Notes under the pieces: model-generated
What the model saw: the letters and a program-made list of their open reading frames with translations, nothing else
The model's database searches: none
Told to the model about the DNA's origin: nothing
From: Alphaproteobacteria bacterium
GTDB taxonomy: Bacteria > Pseudomonadota > Alphaproteobacteria > Caedimonadales > UBA9215
Length of the DNA stretch: 44,255 nt
Assembly: GCA_009993885.1 (NCBI GenBank)
Contig: JAACSN010000013.1
Location: forward strand, 1 to 44,255
Direction: 5' to 3'
Shown: positions 1-8,919 of the stretch, one piece after another
How positions within the stretch are numbered: position 1 is the stretch's first letter
How the letters are laid out: every line of letters starts with the position of its first letter
Made by a program: the position numbers and the translations under genes

Positions 1-369
1 ATCATCATCTTCAAAAACCACTTCAAAGTTAACTTTCTGAGGAACGGGAAGGGCTTCTTCTACCTCCGGCACCGTAAGAGAAACGACTGTCATTTCCTTT
101 AACTTCTTAGACGGTTGCGTGCAAGGAATCATCGGAAGATCGGCCGCTTGTTCAAGGGAAAGGGTGATATCTTCGATAGGTTCTTCTTCCTTTGCTTGGC
201 AAAAGAGCCCTTTCAAATGGGGAGCCTCCCCCAACAACACTTGGTTCGACTCTATCAAAGCTTTAAGGCGCGTCCGTGTTAAATTCGGCAAATGCGCATT
301 AAGAAATTTATCCAAACGCTCGCCGGCTTGAGACGGCGTAATATAAAAAATATGATGATGTTCTGACAT
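1..369 (-). CDS. RluA/RluD-family 23S rRNA pseudouridine synthase, N-terminal part (runs off the window)
   Basis: The reading frame starts at an ATG at 369-367 and stays open for 123 codons to the window edge, so the protein is cut at its C-terminal side. Residues about 15-47 (GERLDKFLNAHLPNLTRTRL) match the S4 RNA-binding domain at the N-terminus of RluD-type enzymes. The stretch LTVPEVEEALPVPQKVNFEVVFEDDD matches the linker into the catalytic domain, whose catalytic Asp lies outside the window. These enzymes isomerise uridines in 23S rRNA. Odd: about 37 residues (47-83) sit between the QVLL strand and the SKKLKEM segment of the S4 domain, where relatives have only a few residues. The gene is divergent from acpS; no strong ribosome binding site is visible. 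RluC and RluD type cannot be told apart from this fragment. Confidence 0.8.
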   Translation of the reverse strand, partial: MSEHHHIFYITPSQAGERLDKFLNAHLPNLTRTRLKALIESNQVLLGEAPHLKGLFCQAKEEEPIEDITLSLEQAADLPMIPCTQPSKKLKEMTVVSLTVPEVEEALPVPQKVNFEVVFEDDD

Positions 370-505
370 GGCAGGCCCTAAAGAAATAAATACGTTCCCT
401 ACTCTTACAGCATTTTTTCGCCTTTTTCAAATTTCTATGATTCTTCTTGCTTTTTTACCTGTATCAACGGAAAATCCACATAATATAAAAAGAGAAAGTT
501 GCCCC

Positions 506-907
506 ATGATTATAGGTCTCGGCACCGATATCGTTGATATTTCCCGCATTGAAAAACTTTACAAGCGCTTTGGCAAACGCTTTTTGCAACGCTTATTTAC
601 GGAAAACGAACAAGACTATTGTGCTCAAAAACCCCATGCTGCTTTGGCACGCTATGCTAAACGCTTTGCAGCAAAGGAGGCTTGTTTAAAGGCTTTGGGC
701 ACAGGGCGCAGCCACTCTATTAAGTGGCGGGATATTGATGTCACCCGCACAAACCTTGGTCAACCGACCCTTACCTTATCGGGCAAATGCCTTGAAATTG
801 CCCGCGAGCGCTTGGCTCCTAAACAATTCCTTAAAGCTCATGTCTCGTTATCCGATACAAAAACCCTCGCCCATGCAACGGTCATTCTCGAGGCTATTGA
901 TGGATGA
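506..907 (+). CDS. acpS: Holo-[acyl-carrier-protein] synthase AcpS
   Basis: Transfers 4'-phosphopantetheine from CoA to the serine of the fatty-acid acyl carrier protein in the cytoplasm. The 133-residue length is normal for AcpS. The N-terminus IIGLGTDIVDISRIEKL carries the Mg-binding Asp, and RYAKRFAAKEACLKALGTG is the second family signature (KEA-K). I chose the ATG at 506 because the longer frame from 368 adds 46 residues unrelated to the family and overlaps the divergent pseudouridine synthase start. The stop overlaps the next gene's start by 8 bases, suggesting translational coupling with tsaE. A second, differently built phosphopantetheinyl transferase lies at 39585-40241, so this one is presumably the fatty-acid enzyme. 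Confidence 0.95.
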   Translation: MIIGLGTDIVDISRIEKLYKRFGKRFLQRLFTENEQDYCAQKPHAALARYAKRFAAKEACLKALGTGRSHSIKWRDIDVTRTNLGQPTLTLSGKCLEIARERLAPKQFLKAHVSLSDTKTLAHATVILEAIDG

Positions 908-1367
908 GATAGTGCTAACCCTTCATTCTGAGAAAGACACACAAGCCTTGGCAGTGTCCCTTGCAAAGCAAGCCCGCGTCGGCGACATTATTTACCTTAA
1001 GGGCACACTCGGTATGGGAAAAAGCACTTTTGCCAGAGCTTTTATAAGGCATCTTGCCGACAATCCTCACATTGAAGTCCCGAGCCCCACATTTACACTC
1101 GTCCAAAGCTATACGGATCTCTCTCTTCCCGTTTGGCACTTTGACCTTTATCGCCTTAACTCTCCCGAAGAAATCGAAGAACTCGGTTTGGACGAAGCCC
1201 TGTCAACGGCTGTCAGTCTCATTGAATGGCCCGAGCGCTTGGGGAGAATGACTTTTTCCAATACCTTAGTGCTGGCGTTGAAAGCAGGGAAAACACCGGA
1301 CGAAAGAGAAGTGCGTTTATCGGGAGACGCTTCTTGGAACGATCGGCTAAACGGAGTGTCTTTATGA
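900..1367 (+). CDS. tsaE: tRNA threonylcarbamoyladenosine biosynthesis ATPase TsaE
   Basis: A 155-residue P-loop ATPase that works with TsaB/TsaD in making t6A37 on ANN-decoding tRNAs. The Walker A motif KGTLGMGKST is at residues about 34-43, followed by the family features VPSPTFTLVQSY and VWHFDLYRL. ISLIEWPERL-like sequence near residue 110 (VSLIEWPERL) is the usual TsaE C-terminal signature. The ATG at 900 overlaps the end of acpS; the longer frame from 735 is antisense-like read-through of acpS in another frame. The stop overlaps the addB start (ATGA). In free-living alphaproteobacteria a phosphotransferase and a nucleotidyltransferase gene often sit between tsaE and addB; here they are absent. 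Confidence 0.93.
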   Translation: MDEIVLTLHSEKDTQALAVSLAKQARVGDIIYLKGTLGMGKSTFARAFIRHLADNPHIEVPSPTFTLVQSYTDLSLPVWHFDLYRLNSPEEIEELGLDEALSTAVSLIEWPERLGRMTFSNTLVLALKAGKTPDEREVRLSGDASWNDRLNGVSL

Positions 1368-4117
1368 GTCACGCCTTCATCCGCCTTTCCCTAGACTGTC
1401 CCCTTGTTTCTTATTTACAAGAGAAGCTCCAAGATATCCAAAGACAACAAGGGCAAGATACCTACCTCAAAACCCTTGTAATTTTGCCGACCCGTCGCGC
1501 CGTCAAAGAATTAAAAAAGAACCTCCTTCTTTCTTCTCAAGCAAACGCCGTCTTATTTCCGACCCTTGTTGCTATTAATGACCTTAGCGCGCCCTTAGAC
1601 TTGGAAACACCGACGGTTCTTTCGGAAGTAAAACGCAAAGGTTTGATTTTAACGCTCCTACAACAAAGCGGCCAAGAAGCCTCCCCCCCTGTGGCTCGGT
1701 TATTAATGACACTTTTGGATGAGATCAATACCCACGAAGCCGACCCTCAAAAACTACTTACTCTTGTCCCTGAAGTTTATGCAGAGCATTGGCAAATTAC
1801 CTCTCACTTCTTGCGGGATTTTTTGGAGAAATGGCACGGTATTTTGGCACAAGAAAACAGTATCGAGCAATCGGCTTACACCGTTCGTTTGCTGAAAGCA
1901 ACAGCTCGACAATGGAATCATACCCCTCCCCAAACACCTGTCATATTAGCCGGCCTTGACGGATTTATTCCCGCTGTTAAAAACCTCATAACCGCCGCAC
2001 AAAGCCTCCCCCAAGGCTCTGTTGTTCTCAACGGTTATTTACCGAGTGTTGGCGGTGATACTCTCTCAAAGACCCATCCCAATTATCTGCCGGACGCCTT
2101 TGCGGATAGGGAAAAAACAGGCGATCAAAAAGGAAGCGAACGCGCCCAAGCCATCGCACACCTTATGTCCGATCAGCCCTTTGAAGAACGCGACTTAACA
2201 AACTGCACCCTTAACGGCATAACTCTTTTAGAATGCGAAACGTTAAGTCAAGAAGTTCAACATGTTGCCCTATTGGCACGGCAAGCCCTTGAAGATCCCC
2301 GTAAAATAACCGCTATTGTCACGCCCGATCAAGAACTTGCCGAGAAACTCCGGCATGCTTTGTCTCGCTGGCACATCCGTGTTGATCTTGCAGGGGGTGT
2401 CCCCTTATCCAAAGAGCCTTTGGGACGTTTTATCTTGGATGCTTTAAATATACGAGCTCCCTTTCAAGATGCCGTAGCCTTTTTAAATCTCTTAAAAAGC
2501 CCCTTTGCTCGCCTTGGCTATGACACCCCCTATGATCTGAAAAAACAAGTGCGTCGCTTTGAACAACTCGTCTTAAGATCATCGCCGGCAAATATTCCGC
2601 CCCTCGAAGAAGACCTCCAAGACTTAATGACCCGTTTTAATGAGGCAACAACAGACTTTATCACCCTTAAATCAAGCCCGACTCAATCTTTTAAAACGTG
2701 GCTCCAAAGTCATATTGCAATGTTAGAAGCCGTCAATCCTCGGATTTGGGAAGAAGATCAAGGCACTCTTGCCGCTGAGTGTTTTAAGGAGTTTTTACTC
2801 AATACAGAGCATTACCCGCCTCTCTCTCTCGGAGACTATGTCTCGCTTTTAAGTCAGGCCTTGGGAGAAAAAAGCGTGCGAGAAGCTGTCAATCACCCGA
2901 GATTAAAACTTCTTAGCCCTATCCAAGGAGCCTATAGCCATTATGACACGGCAATTCTATGCGGGTTAAATGAGGGGGTATGGCCTACAAATCCATCGGC
3001 AAACCCGTGGCTTAATCGGGATATGAGTCTGCTTCTCGGCCTCCCTGACGCTCAGGTATTAATTGGTCGAGCGGCCTCTTTGTTGGCTCAAAACATGACA
3101 TGCCCCAAGGTTTATTTATCTTTTTCGAAGAGGCGCGGCACAGAACCGGCAACCCCCTCCCGCTGGGTTTTACGCCTTCAAGCCTTGGCTCAAAAACTCA
3201 ATCACCCTATGTCTCAAAAGAACCCGGATACTTTAGGGGATTGGCAACGGAAATTGGATCAACCGGATCAACCGCTTATGCTTCAAGCCCCTCAGCCTTG
3301 TCCGCCGCAGAAATTTCGCCCCACACGTTTTTCCATCAGTGAGGTCGAGCGTTTTTTTCGAGATCCCTACCAAATCCATGCAAAACGTATTTTAAAACTC
3401 GATCCCTTGCGTATCCTCAACGAGCCTTTTACACAAGCTGATTTTGGAACATGGGTTCATAAAGTTCTCGAGCAATCGGTCTTGCAAAACAAACCCTTAG
3501 AATCACTGACCCGAGCTTATCTTCCCCAAAGTCTTCCTCGAGAGACGGCTACCCTGTGGTTGAAATCTTTTACTCTCTTTCACCCTTGGATTGTAACCTT
3601 TCTACAAAAGCAAAAAGAACAGTCCCTCGAGACCTTTGTTGAGAAAAAACTCACCCGTTCCTTTGATATTCAAGGCACAACCTATGAACTCGTAGGCAAA
3701 GCCGACCGCATTGATCGCCTCACGGACGGCACCTATGAAATTATTGACTACAAAACCGGTACGCCGCCTTCTAAGGCAAGCGTCCTTCAAGGAGATGCGC
3801 CTCAATTGCCTTTACTGGCTTATTTATTTGAAAAAAACACTCCCCATGCCCATGTTTCGAAACTAACCTATGTCGGGCTAACAAGCCAAAAAACACAAAG
3901 CATTATTTGTGAAAATTTAGCCAATGATACGGCTCGGCGGCTTTTTGAAGCCCTCGAACATTACCATGACCCGAAAAATCCCTACGGTGTAAATCCTTAT
4001 GAAGCTCTTCAAGATCGCTTTAATTCCTATGCCCACCTCGAGCGCACAGTTGAATGGCTCGGCCAAGATACCGGTCATAATCACAGTACTGATCAAAATA
4101 AAGAGGAGGCAGCTTAA
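1364..4117 (+). CDS. addB: Double-strand break repair protein AddB (alphaproteobacterial type)
   Basis: Partner subunit of the AddAB helicase-nuclease, which resects double-strand DNA ends for RecA. The protein has 917 residues if it starts at the ATG at 1364, which overlaps the tsaE stop by 4 bases; the upstream in-frame ATG at 1226 lies inside tsaE. The N-terminus has LVILPTRRAVKELKKNLL but no intact Walker A motif, as expected for alphaproteobacterial AddB, whose helicase domain is degenerate. The C-terminal PD-(D/E)XK nuclease domain is clear: FRPTRFSISEVERFFRDPY, then GKADRIDRL and EIIDYKTG, which supply the metal-binding Asp and the catalytic D-x-K. It ends directly against addA. It has a normal frame throughout. 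Confidence 0.92.
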   Translation: MSHAFIRLSLDCPLVSYLQEKLQDIQRQQGQDTYLKTLVILPTRRAVKELKKNLLLSSQANAVLFPTLVAINDLSAPLDLETPTVLSEVKRKGLILTLLQQSGQEASPPVARLLMTLLDEINTHEADPQKLLTLVPEVYAEHWQITSHFLRDFLEKWHGILAQENSIEQSAYTVRLLKATARQWNHTPPQTPVILAGLDGFIPAVKNLITAAQSLPQGSVVLNGYLPSVGGDTLSKTHPNYLPDAFADREKTGDQKGSERAQAIAHLMSDQPFEERDLTNCTLNGITLLECETLSQEVQHVALLARQALEDPRKITAIVTPDQELAEKLRHALSRWHIRVDLAGGVPLSKEPLGRFILDALNIRAPFQDAVAFLNLLKSPFARLGYDTPYDLKKQVRRFEQLVLRSSPANIPPLEEDLQDLMTRFNEATTDFITLKSSPTQSFKTWLQSHIAMLEAVNPRIWEEDQGTLAAECFKEFLLNTEHYPPLSLGDYVSLLSQALGEKSVREAVNHPRLKLLSPIQGAYSHYDTAILCGLNEGVWPTNPSANPWLNRDMSLLLGLPDAQVLIGRAASLLAQNMTCPKVYLSFSKRRGTEPATPSRWVLRLQALAQKLNHPMSQKNPDTLGDWQRKLDQPDQPLMLQAPQPCPPQKFRPTRFSISEVERFFRDPYQIHAKRILKLDPLRILNEPFTQADFGTWVHKVLEQSVLQNKPLESLTRAYLPQSLPRETATLWLKSFTLFHPWIVTFLQKQKEQSLETFVEKKLTRSFDIQGTTYELVGKADRIDRLTDGTYEIIDYKTGTPPSKASVLQGDAPQLPLLAYLFEKNTPHAHVSKLTYVGLTSQKTQSIICENLANDTARRLFEALEHYHDPKNPYGVNPYEALQDRFNSYAHLERTVEWLGQDTGHNHSTDQNKEEAA

Positions 4118-7100
4118 ATGATCTCGGCGTTTGCTCCCCGTCCGGAAGACCTCCTTCAAAGTGAAAACCCGTCCCATAAGCAACGCCTTGCCGGCCTGCC
4201 AAGTCATTCCGTATGGGTGGATGCTTCTGCCGGAACAGGAAAAACAAAAGTTTTAACAGATCGGGTATTGCGGTTTTTACTCCAAGGCATTGCCCCCTCT
4301 AAAATCCTGTGCCTCACCTATACCAAAGCCGCTGCTTCGGAAATGCAACACCGCATCTTTGAAAGCCTCTCCAAGTGGTCAACGTGTTCACGCCAAAACC
4401 TTATTACCTCTTTAGAGGATCTCTTGGGGCACATGCCCTCTCCCCAAGACTCTCAAAAAGCACGTCTGCTTTTTTTTCAACTCATTGATGATCCTTATGG
4501 CTTAAAAGTTCTCACAATCCACAGCTTTTGCCAACAGCTCCTTGCACGTTTTCCCCTAGAAGCGGGGCTGCCCGTCAAAAGCGCCCTCATGGATCAGGAT
4601 GACCAAAACGCGCTTCTGCAAAGTGCGGTAGAAAAATTAATGACATTGGTAGATCAAGACGCCTTCTATCAAGAAGCCTTTGACAGACTCACCCCTTTTT
4701 ATAGCCCTCAAACTTTACCGGAAAACCTGAAAAAAATTATATCGGATACTCAATCAAGAAGGCAGCTCGGCTCGCATTCCCTCGAGGATTTAAAAGCAAA
4801 CCTTGAAACCCATTTCGAGATGCCCGTATCCAAATGCCCCAAAGAAATCATACAAACCTGTCAACCGGATCACAGCGTCCTTAAAATAGTGCACGAAGCC
4901 TGCAGCAACGGCACAAAAACCGATCAAAAGTTAAGTCTGCAGCTAAAAGATTTTCTCAACACTCCCTTAAACCTTGAAAATATTGACGATTACCTGAGTC
5001 TCTTTTTCACCCAAAAGGGAGAGGCTCGCCAAAAACTTGTCACCCAAAAGATCCTCAAAGAACATCCGCAGATTGGCGAATTTTTCTATGACAGTATAGA
5101 AAAACTTACCCTTTTAAAAGAGAAACTGAATGCCTTGGAAGGTCTGCAAGGGAGCTATGCCCTAAGCGTTCTTGCCCAAAAGCTTTTACAGCTTTATGAA
5201 ACCCTAAAACAAGAGAGATCGCTTTTAGATTTTGATGATCTGATCGCCACCTCTGCACAGCTTTTAGCAAAGGATCAAGGGGTATCTTGGGTTCTTTATA
5301 AACTGGACGGCGGCATTGATCATATTTTAGTGGATGAAGCCCAAGATACGAGCCCCGACCAATGGCAAATTATCTTAAAGCTTGCGGAAGATTTCTTTGC
5401 CGGTGAAACGGCACGCCCTATAAACCGCACTCTTTTCGTGGTGGGGGATCGAAAACAATCCATTTATAGCTTTCAAGGAGCCGCCCCCGATTTATTCCAA
5501 CATTTTCGCCCCTATTTTAAAAACAAAATTGAGAAAGCCAAGCAATCTTGGGCGGAGGTATCTCTGGACGTCTCCTTTCGATCAAACCAAGCGGTTTTGT
5601 CCCTTGTAGATTCTGTGTTTGCTTCTCTGCAATTAGGAAGTAACTTTCAAGGCACTCACACAAGTTTCCGCCCCCTTGACGGGGGAAAAGTACAATTGTG
5701 GCCTCTTGTGCCTTGTGAAAAAGAAGAAAGCTTGCCGTATCACTCCTCTCCCTCACAAACCTTAGCAACAAAAATTGCCCGAGATATTAAAGAGCGCCTG
5801 ATCCAAAAAGAAATTTTAACGGCAAAAGGGCGTCCTGTTAAAGCAGGGGATTTCCTTATCTTAGTTCAGCGGCGCAACGCCTTTATGTATCAAGTCATCC
5901 GCGCATTAAAACGGCAAAACATTCCCGTTGCCGGGCTCGACCGTTTTCACCTGACGGATCATATTGCCGGCCAAGACCTCCTTGCCTTAACCAATTTCTT
6001 GCTATTGCCTGAGGATGATTACAACTTGGCTTGTGTTCTGAAATCTCCCCTCTTTAATTATTCGGAACAAGACCTCATTGAACTTGCTTGTGAACGCGGT
6101 AAAAAAAGCTTGTGGGCGAGCTTATGCGCCCGCCAAAACCATCAAAGCACCAAAGAGACTCTATCAAACTTGCTTAAAAAGGTAGACAATCTAACGCCTT
6201 ATGCGCTTTTTTCCCATGTGCTCACCGGCTTAAAAGGGCGACAAAAATTCTATGCTCGGTTGGGTGACGAGTGCGAGGACGTGTTGGATGAATTCCTGAA
6301 TTTAGCTTTTGACTATGGACAAGGCACAACGCAAAATCAGCAAAGCGGGCTACAAGGATTTGTCGAACATTGCCAAAGAACTAATCCTGAAATAAAGAGG
6401 GATTTTTCGAGCGCGGACTTAAATGCCGTGCGGATCATGACCATTCACGGCGCTAAAGGCCTTCAAGCTCCCATTGTCTTCTTACCGGATACAACCCGCA
6501 TACCGAACCAATGTCCGTTATTGCTTTGGCAAACAACGAAAAATTATAGTGTTCCTCTCCGGCGCACGCCCCTTCACCGCTCTTGCGAAAAAATAACAGA
6601 AGTCAAAAATGAAGCTGACAAGAAACAAATGGCCGAATACTATCGCCTACTTTATGTTGCCTTAACCAGAGCCGAAGATGAGCTGATTATTGCAGGTTGG
6701 GAAACATCGAGAGAAACCTCCGACCGGTGTTGGTATCATTGTGTTGAGCCGTCTCTGCGTCAGTTGGGTAATCGGCAGGAAAACGGTATTTATAGTTATG
6801 AGCGCCCGCAGCAACGCCCTATCCCTCACGTAATTGACACAATGCCCAAAACCAATATAACGACTTATCCCGAATGGCTCTTCCAAAATCCACAAAGCGA
6901 AATTGGTGAAGCCGAACCTCTTTCCCCCAGTGTTTTTATCGCCAACCGAGCCCTTAAACCTTCCGAGGATTCGATAGCTTTGTCGCCTCTTACCCAAAAA
7001 GAAGTTTTTGACCCGTACAAAACAGGGAACTATGCCCACAACCTCTTGGAAGTTTTGCCAACCCTTCCCCCGGAACAATGGCACCCTTATGCAAAACGCC

Positions 7101-7462
7101 AAGCACAACACCATGGTCTTCCTAAGTTTCAAGAGCTATTTGAAGAGGTAACCGCCCTTTTAAACAACCCCGATTTTACGGATATTTTCGGACCTAATTC
7201 CTATGCCGAAGTGCCTATATCCGGTGACCTTAGAGGTCAAAAATTCAACGGGCAAATTGACCGTCTTATCATCACCGATACAACCTTAACGATCATTGAC
7301 TTTAAGAGCAATCGATCGGTGCCGAAAACCAAAGAAGAGATACCGGAAATCTATATCGCTCAGCTAGGGGTTTATAAAGACCTCTTACAACAGGTCTATC
7401 CTAACCATACCGTTGAGTGCGCCTTGATATGGGTTAAGACTCAACAGAAAATGATTCTTTGA
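4118..7462 (+). CDS. addA: Double-strand break repair helicase AddA
   Basis: The 1114-residue UvrD-type motor and nuclease subunit of AddAB. Walker A is VWVDASAGTGKTKV (about 32-45), Walker B/DEAQ is ILVDEAQDTSPDQW, helicase motif IV/V-like VVGDRKQSIYSFQGA and VRIMTIHGAKGLQAPIVF are present, and motif VI is YRLLYVALTRAEDEL. The C-terminal nuclease domain shows GQIDRLIITD and TIIDFKSN. The ATG immediately follows the addB stop and a good ribosome binding site (AGGAGG) lies inside the end of addB, so the two are co-translated. Nothing suggests decay. Full AddAB implies that homologous recombination is retained, although RecA is not in this window. Confidence 0.95.
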   Translation: MISAFAPRPEDLLQSENPSHKQRLAGLPSHSVWVDASAGTGKTKVLTDRVLRFLLQGIAPSKILCLTYTKAAASEMQHRIFESLSKWSTCSRQNLITSLEDLLGHMPSPQDSQKARLLFFQLIDDPYGLKVLTIHSFCQQLLARFPLEAGLPVKSALMDQDDQNALLQSAVEKLMTLVDQDAFYQEAFDRLTPFYSPQTLPENLKKIISDTQSRRQLGSHSLEDLKANLETHFEMPVSKCPKEIIQTCQPDHSVLKIVHEACSNGTKTDQKLSLQLKDFLNTPLNLENIDDYLSLFFTQKGEARQKLVTQKILKEHPQIGEFFYDSIEKLTLLKEKLNALEGLQGSYALSVLAQKLLQLYETLKQERSLLDFDDLIATSAQLLAKDQGVSWVLYKLDGGIDHILVDEAQDTSPDQWQIILKLAEDFFAGETARPINRTLFVVGDRKQSIYSFQGAAPDLFQHFRPYFKNKIEKAKQSWAEVSLDVSFRSNQAVLSLVDSVFASLQLGSNFQGTHTSFRPLDGGKVQLWPLVPCEKEESLPYHSSPSQTLATKIARDIKERLIQKEILTAKGRPVKAGDFLILVQRRNAFMYQVIRALKRQNIPVAGLDRFHLTDHIAGQDLLALTNFLLLPEDDYNLACVLKSPLFNYSEQDLIELACERGKKSLWASLCARQNHQSTKETLSNLLKKVDNLTPYALFSHVLTGLKGRQKFYARLGDECEDVLDEFLNLAFDYGQGTTQNQQSGLQGFVEHCQRTNPEIKRDFSSADLNAVRIMTIHGAKGLQAPIVFLPDTTRIPNQCPLLLWQTTKNYSVPLRRTPLHRSCEKITEVKNEADKKQMAEYYRLLYVALTRAEDELIIAGWETSRETSDRCWYHCVEPSLRQLGNRQENGIYSYERPQQRPIPHVIDTMPKTNITTYPEWLFQNPQSEIGEAEPLSPSVFIANRALKPSEDSIALSPLTQKEVFDPYKTGNYAHNLLEVLPTLPPEQWHPYAKRQAQHHGLPKFQELFEEVTALLNNPDFTDIFGPNSYAEVPISGDLRGQKFNGQIDRLIITDTTLTIIDFKSNRSVPKTKEEIPEIYIAQLGVYKDLLQQVYPNHTVECALIWVKTQQKMIL

Positions 7463-7516
7463 CTTTTACCCCTAAAACCCGCTATGAAGAGACTAAATTA
7501 AACCGGATAAAATTTT

Positions 7517-8905
7517 ATGAGAATCGCTATCATCGGTCGCCCGAATGTGGGGAAATCGACCCTTTTTAATCGCTTAGTCGGCAAGAAAATTGCTATCGTT
7601 GACGACATAGCCGGTGTTACAAGAGACTGGCGTGCTATGCCGGCGCGCCTTGCCGACCTTAAATTTGAAATTATTGATACGGCCGGTTTGTTGGGCTTTG
7701 AGCACGATACGCTCTTTAAACAAATCGAAGAGCAAACGGAAGAAGTTCTTAAAACGGCAGATCTAATCCTGTTTGTCGTTGACGGACGTGAAGGCCTGGT
7801 TGCCAACGATGAAAATTTAGTGCGAAAACTCCGCAAAAAGCTCAAAACGCCTATTGTTCTGGTTGCCAACAAATGTGAAAATCAAAAAACCGTTGATAAC
7901 CTTGGAGATTTTTATCGCCTTGGCATCGGTGAGCCTGTTGCCGTTGCAGCAGAACACGGCATTGGTTTGGGTGATTTATATGATGTCTTAAAAGAGCGCT
8001 CCATTTCTCTTGGCGAAGATCAAACGGCTATGCAATACGACAACGAAGAGGATGAAGCGCCCTTTGATCCCGATGCCGCACCTGAAGATTTATCAAATCG
8101 CACCTTAAACCTTGCTATTATCGGACGACCCAATGCGGGAAAATCTACCTTAATTAATGCTCTCCTTGGTCAAAATCGTCTTTTAACAGGGGATATGCCC
8201 GGAGTAACCCGCGATGCCGTTCACTTGGACTGGAACTATCGAGGGCGCAATATTCAGTTGGTAGATACGGCCGGTATGCGCCGAAAATCTCGAATTAACA
8301 AACGTCTTGAACGTTTATCCGTTAGCGATTCTCTCAAGGCCATTCGCTATGCCGAGGTAACCGTTTTGGTACTGGATGCCCAAACACCCTTGGAAAAACA
8401 AGATTTAACCATCGCCGAGCATGTCATTAAAGAAGGCAGAAGTCTTGTGATTGCGGTCAATAAATCCGACCTTATGAAGGGGGATTTTCTCTCAGAACTC
8501 CGAAAGCGCCTGCTCTATGTACTTCCTCAAGTTAAAGGTATCCCTTGCCTTTCAATTTCTGCTAAAAACGGCAAGAACCTTGATAAGCTCATGGAAACGG
8601 TTTTTGCCCAAGAACAGCTTTGGAATACCAGAATCTCTACCTCTCTTTTAAACCAATGGCTTGCAGAAACCATTAGTCATCACCCGCCCCCCCTTGCCGG
8701 CGGGACACGCATTCGCTTGAAATATATGACCCAAATCAAAACAAGACCGCCGACCTTTGTACTCTTTATTTCAAAGCCTGCCGAACTGCTTGACTCCTAT
8801 TTGCGGTATCTCTTAAATAAATTGCGGGAAGATTTTGATTTACCGGGCGTTCCCGTTCGTTTTCAGGTACGAAAAGGAAAAAACCCCTATGACAATAAAA
8901 AATAA
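7517..8905 (+). CDS. der: Ribosome biogenesis GTPase Der (EngA)
   Basis: A 462-residue protein with two GTPase domains in tandem, needed for maturation of the 50S ribosomal subunit. G1 motifs are GRPNVGKSTLFN (about residues 7-18) and GRPNAGKSTLIN (about 203-214). G3 motifs are DTAGL and DTAGM, and G4 motifs are VANKCE and VNKSD. The first G4 (NKCE rather than NKxD) is a known kind of variation in the first domain of this family. The C-terminal KH-like domain ends with PVRFQVRKGKNPY. It follows addA after 54 bases and is followed 14 bases later by asd, so it probably belongs to the same long transcription unit. In many relatives trxA follows addA, so this neighbourhood is rearranged. Confidence 0.96.
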   Translation: MRIAIIGRPNVGKSTLFNRLVGKKIAIVDDIAGVTRDWRAMPARLADLKFEIIDTAGLLGFEHDTLFKQIEEQTEEVLKTADLILFVVDGREGLVANDENLVRKLRKKLKTPIVLVANKCENQKTVDNLGDFYRLGIGEPVAVAAEHGIGLGDLYDVLKERSISLGEDQTAMQYDNEEDEAPFDPDAAPEDLSNRTLNLAIIGRPNAGKSTLINALLGQNRLLTGDMPGVTRDAVHLDWNYRGRNIQLVDTAGMRRKSRINKRLERLSVSDSLKAIRYAEVTVLVLDAQTPLEKQDLTIAEHVIKEGRSLVIAVNKSDLMKGDFLSELRKRLLYVLPQVKGIPCLSISAKNGKNLDKLMETVFAQEQLWNTRISTSLLNQWLAETISHHPPPLAGGTRIRLKYMTQIKTRPPTFVLFISKPAELLDSYLRYLLNKLREDFDLPGVPVRFQVRKGKNPYDNKK

Positions 8906-8919
8906 GGATATCGCTCAAA

